Source of the DNA: Coemansia sp. RSA 1804
Lineage: Eukaryota; Kickxellomycota; Kickxellomycetes; Kickxellales; Kickxellaceae
DNA: 17,193 nucleotides
Assembly: GCA_027578815.1 (NCBI GenBank)
Contig: JANBTH010000447.1
Span: forward strand, 1-17,193
Direction of reading: 5' to 3'
Part shown: positions 14,925 to 17,193 of the stretch, piece by piece
Layout: every line of letters begins with the position of its first letter
Numbering within the stretch: the first letter of the stretch is position 1
Program-made: the position numbers and the translations under genes
Notes under the pieces: model-generated
What the model was told of the DNA's origin: nothing
Database searches by the model: none
Seen by the model: only the letters and a program-made list of their open reading frames with translations

Positions 14925-17193
14925 TTACAGCAGCCTGCGCTCAAGAGCTCGGCTCCTGTCCCCAGTCGAGTTATTTACAGAGCGCTCAGAGATGTTTTCC
15001 TTCATATCAAATGTGCCCTTTCTACCATTGAGCCGGCTCTCCGACGAGATCTTTGATGCGCTGCGAGGGGAGACCGTTGGGCCATGGTTCAAGTGGATGC
15101 GCGGAGTCACTGGTTTCCCAGTAAAGGGCCTGTATGGTGTGCGTCCTGACGATAGTCTCCGATTCACTGCTGCACGCGACATAATAGGAGTGACGGCACC
15201 AGCATCGCTGACGCTATCTGTGTCATCCGGCTTATGCAGTTTACGCCGGCGATTCCGTGCAAACTCGCCGGCGCTGACAATCGCCTGCTGGCACTCTTGT
15301 CTATCGCTGGCAGCTCCATCTCCATTGCTCCTGCACGGTGCGTTCTTTGCAGCTAACACATCCAGCGACATTGGTTCAGCAATATCCATTGATGATAGCG
15401 GTTCAGGGTTAGAGTAGGAGTCCGCCTTACGCTTTCTAGGAGTCACGATTGCCAATCCTACAGCGGATTCCAGCTCCAAGATCCTAATTCGCAGCCTTTC
15501 ATTGGTCTGCCTTTCGTTCTCCAAACTCTGTTCAGCGCAGACCAGATCCTCCTTGGCAATCTTTGCCTCGCTTCTTGCCTCAACAAGCTGAGCGTCCCAG
15601 TGGCGTCGATGGTCGGCTAGAATATCAATTGGTTCAACGGGTCCAGCAAGCTTACGTAATGCATCTCCAAGCCTGGCTTCAAGGGCCCGATTTGTGCTGA
15701 GAAGCAGACGCTCCCGGCTCTGCATTCTCAGCAGCTGGTCGCGAACATTCGCGTACATTCTGTCTGCTTTGTCCTGACATTGTTGATGCTTCTGTGTGCT
15801 TCTTTCTGGTGCATCAAGCGGATTCTTTTGCACACCAACAACCAATGACTGCTTCTCTTCGAGACGTTTAATATTCGATTCCAATGAAGCAAACTTGTCA
15901 GCAAGAGCGTCTCTCTCACGCTCGGCTGCAGTAAGCATACTCGTGGTCATTTGGAGCTCCTGATCCTTTGCAGATAGCTTGCGATTCAGCTCCTTGACTT
16001 GCTCTTCAAGCTCGTCCATGATTTGTTGATACTCGCAGCTGTCCCTCTCTAGAGAACTCAGACGCTTGGAAAGACTGTTTCTTTCCGCGTCTATTTGGTA
16101 TATCTCCGTGCTTAGCCTTACAAGCTGGGCTTTAAGCTTGTCTTGCTGAGCAGAAGCCTCTGTCCGGACATTTGCAATCTCCTTTGCCATATCCACACTC
16201 TGTACCATGCTTTTGCTACAAGAAAGCGTGCTGTTTTCCACCTCATTCGTATCGTATTTATCAATATGGTCGGCGCAGCTGGAATCAAGTGCAGTGGCCG
16301 CTACTTCGTCGCAGATAGCATATATTTCGTTGGCAAGCTCATTTGATCTGTCGAGACTTTCGTTAATAGCCCTGGACATTTCGTCAAGAGGCGGTAACGA
16401 CTGTGGCGGTGGTTGCTCATAATAATACGGTTGGTCTTCTAGAGGTTGTTTGGTCTCTTTTGGTTTGTCGACCACATCTTCAGCCTCTTGATCCGCCAGT
16501 CCAGCTAAAAATAAAGCTGCATTGGCAGCAGAAGGATCAACACTGCCAGATCTTTGATATGCGCTGTCAGAGTATTCCTGAGAGTCGTATGTGCTGCTAA
16601 CGTCATCATACTCGCCGTCGTCTTCGCTTTCAGAAGATGCTATGCTGATCGGAATATCGTCGTCCACATCCATGGACTGGTGCTCGTCGGAACTCCAGTT
16701 CTGTGTAGCTTTAAGCCAAGCGTCCTGAACATCCACCATCCCGCATTTGTAATCCTCCTCCACATGCTGCTTCAACACTCCTCCATTCTCTACTTCCTCT
16801 CCTTCTCCGTGATGCTGGCTAAAGCTGCTGTAGCTGCACACGGCTGTGCTGTTGATGCTACTGTCGTCGTCCAGCACCGCGTGGAGCTGCATCCACTGGT
16901 CAAAATCCACTTGCGAAAGCGTAAGCCGCTCAGGACGACTTGGAGTTTGTGTGAATTCCTGTGTCATGCTTTGTTCGTCGTTGTACTCGTATTCACTGGC
17001 GTTTTCGATGCCTGCATCGTCATCATTGTACTCATACTCATCGCCCTGGTATTCATTTTCAGTAGAGTGGTCTTGCTTTGTTGACTGCTCCTGCTGGAGT
17101 ACCTGAATGGCCTGGCTGATTGCAATTGTCATGGGCGCTAAGCTCTGATCGTCATTCTCCTGGCCGCTGTAACAGCTCGCGTCAGCAGACTGG
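14925..17193 (-). CDS. Acidic coiled-coil protein with CDK sites and KEN box (5' partial)
   Basis: I cannot name this protein. The first ATG in the window is at 17132 (735 codons), but the frame stays open with 20 more codons of matching style up to the right edge, so the true N-terminus probably lies outside. Numbered from that Met: an acidic N-terminal half with two EYEYND repeats (33-38 and 48-52) and long Ser/Asp/Glu stretches (about 145-200), a Pro/Tyr-rich patch (234-250), coiled coil at about 325-430 and again about 450-555, then a basic Ser/Pro-rich tail with nuclear-localisation-like RKRK (566-569) and RNRRRK (626-631). Full CDK consensus sites are T63 (TPSR), T564 (TPRK) and T665 (TPYR), with minimal sites at T648, T676 and S688. 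A KEN motif lies at 711-713. This suggests a nuclear, cell-cycle-regulated structural protein, perhaps of spindle or chromatin, but that is inference. Confidence 0.85.
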   Translation of the reverse strand, partial: QSADASCYSGQENDDQSLAPMTIAISQAIQVLQQEQSTKQDHSTENEYQGDEYEYNDDDAGIENASEYEYNDEQSMTQEFTQTPSRPERLTLSQVDFDQWMQLHAVLDDDSSINSTAVCSYSSFSQHHGEGEEVENGGVLKQHVEEDYKCGMVDVQDAWLKATQNWSSDEHQSMDVDDDIPISIASSESEDDGEYDDVSSTYDSQEYSDSAYQRSGSVDPSAANAALFLAGLADQEAEDVVDKPKETKQPLEDQPYYYEQPPPQSLPPLDEMSRAINESLDRSNELANEIYAICDEVAATALDSSCADHIDKYDTNEVENSTLSCSKSMVQSVDMAKEIANVRTEASAQQDKLKAQLVRLSTEIYQIDAERNSLSKRLSSLERDSCEYQQIMDELEEQVKELNRKLSAKDQELQMTTSMLTAAERERDALADKFASLESNIKRLEEKQSLVVGVQKNPLDAPERSTQKHQQCQDKADRMYANVRDQLLRMQSRERLLLSTNRALEARLGDALRKLAGPVEPIDILADHRRHWDAQLVEARSEAKIAKEDLVCAEQSLENERQTNERLRIRILELESAVGLAIVTPRKRKADSYSNPEPLSSMDIAEPMSLDVLAAKNAPCRSNGDGAASDRQECQQAIVSAGEFARNRRRKLHKPDDTDSVSDAGAVTPIMSRAAVNRRLSSGRTPYRPFTGKPVTPRIHLNHGPTVSPRSASKISSESRLNGRKGTFDMKENISERSVNNSTGDRSRALERRLL

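Noticed and set aside
17138..17155. Six-codon upstream open frame just before ATG 17132
   Set aside because: The main frame is open across it to the window edge, so this is most likely coding sequence rather than a leader.

Overview
The window looks like a piece of nuclear chromosome from a fungus. It carries Mediator subunit MED14, a Tpa1/Ofd1/OGFOD1-type prolyl hydroxylase and an eukaryote-type cation diffusion facilitator. None of the genes is organised as an operon, there are AATAAA-type 3' ends and T/C-rich 5' leaders, and every gene reads through without a visible intron, including a 6.4 kb one. The intron-poor, serine-rich, moderately GC-rich coding style fits an early-diverging fungus such as a member of the Kickxellomycotina (Coemansia-like). 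That placement is an impression, not something the sequence proves.

Layout: (1) 1-805, non-coding flank with a C11 run and a cluster of hairpins. (2) 806-2212 (-), a CDF-family metal transporter. (3) 2213-2859, its upstream region. (4) 2860-3471 (-), a 203-aa serine-rich protein I do not recognise. (5) 3472-6100, a 2.6 kb stretch with no convincing gene; it holds a purine/pyrimidine tract, a CTG repeat, repeated ATTGAC/GCAATTGATTGAC elements, short direct and inverted repeats and a hairpin downstream of MED14. (6) 6101-12472 (-), MED14, 2123 aa, unusually long for the family. (7) 12473-13146, a divergent promoter with an ACGCGT box, a CCAAT box and several TGGGCC motifs. (8) 13147-14862 (+), the prolyl hydroxylase. 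(9) 14925 to the right edge (-), an acidic, coiled-coil protein with CDK-type sites and a KEN box. Its frame stays open to the end of the window, so its N-terminus is probably missing.

The genes are ordinary neighbours rather than one pathway. MED14 is the backbone of the Mediator transcription coactivator. The hydroxylase modifies ribosomal protein uS12 in known relatives, and in fission yeast also takes part in oxygen-dependent control of the Sre1 transcription factor. The CDF protein moves divalent metal across a membrane. MED14 and the hydroxylase share one intergenic promoter region, and the hydroxylase and the coiled-coil gene converge with only 62 bp between their stop codons. I see no mobile element, CRISPR array, rRNA or tRNA, and no clear new multi-gene system. 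The items most worth following are the non-coding repeats at 4.7-5.6 kb, the changed metal-site residue in the CDF protein, the oversized MED14, and the cell-cycle motifs in the right-hand protein.
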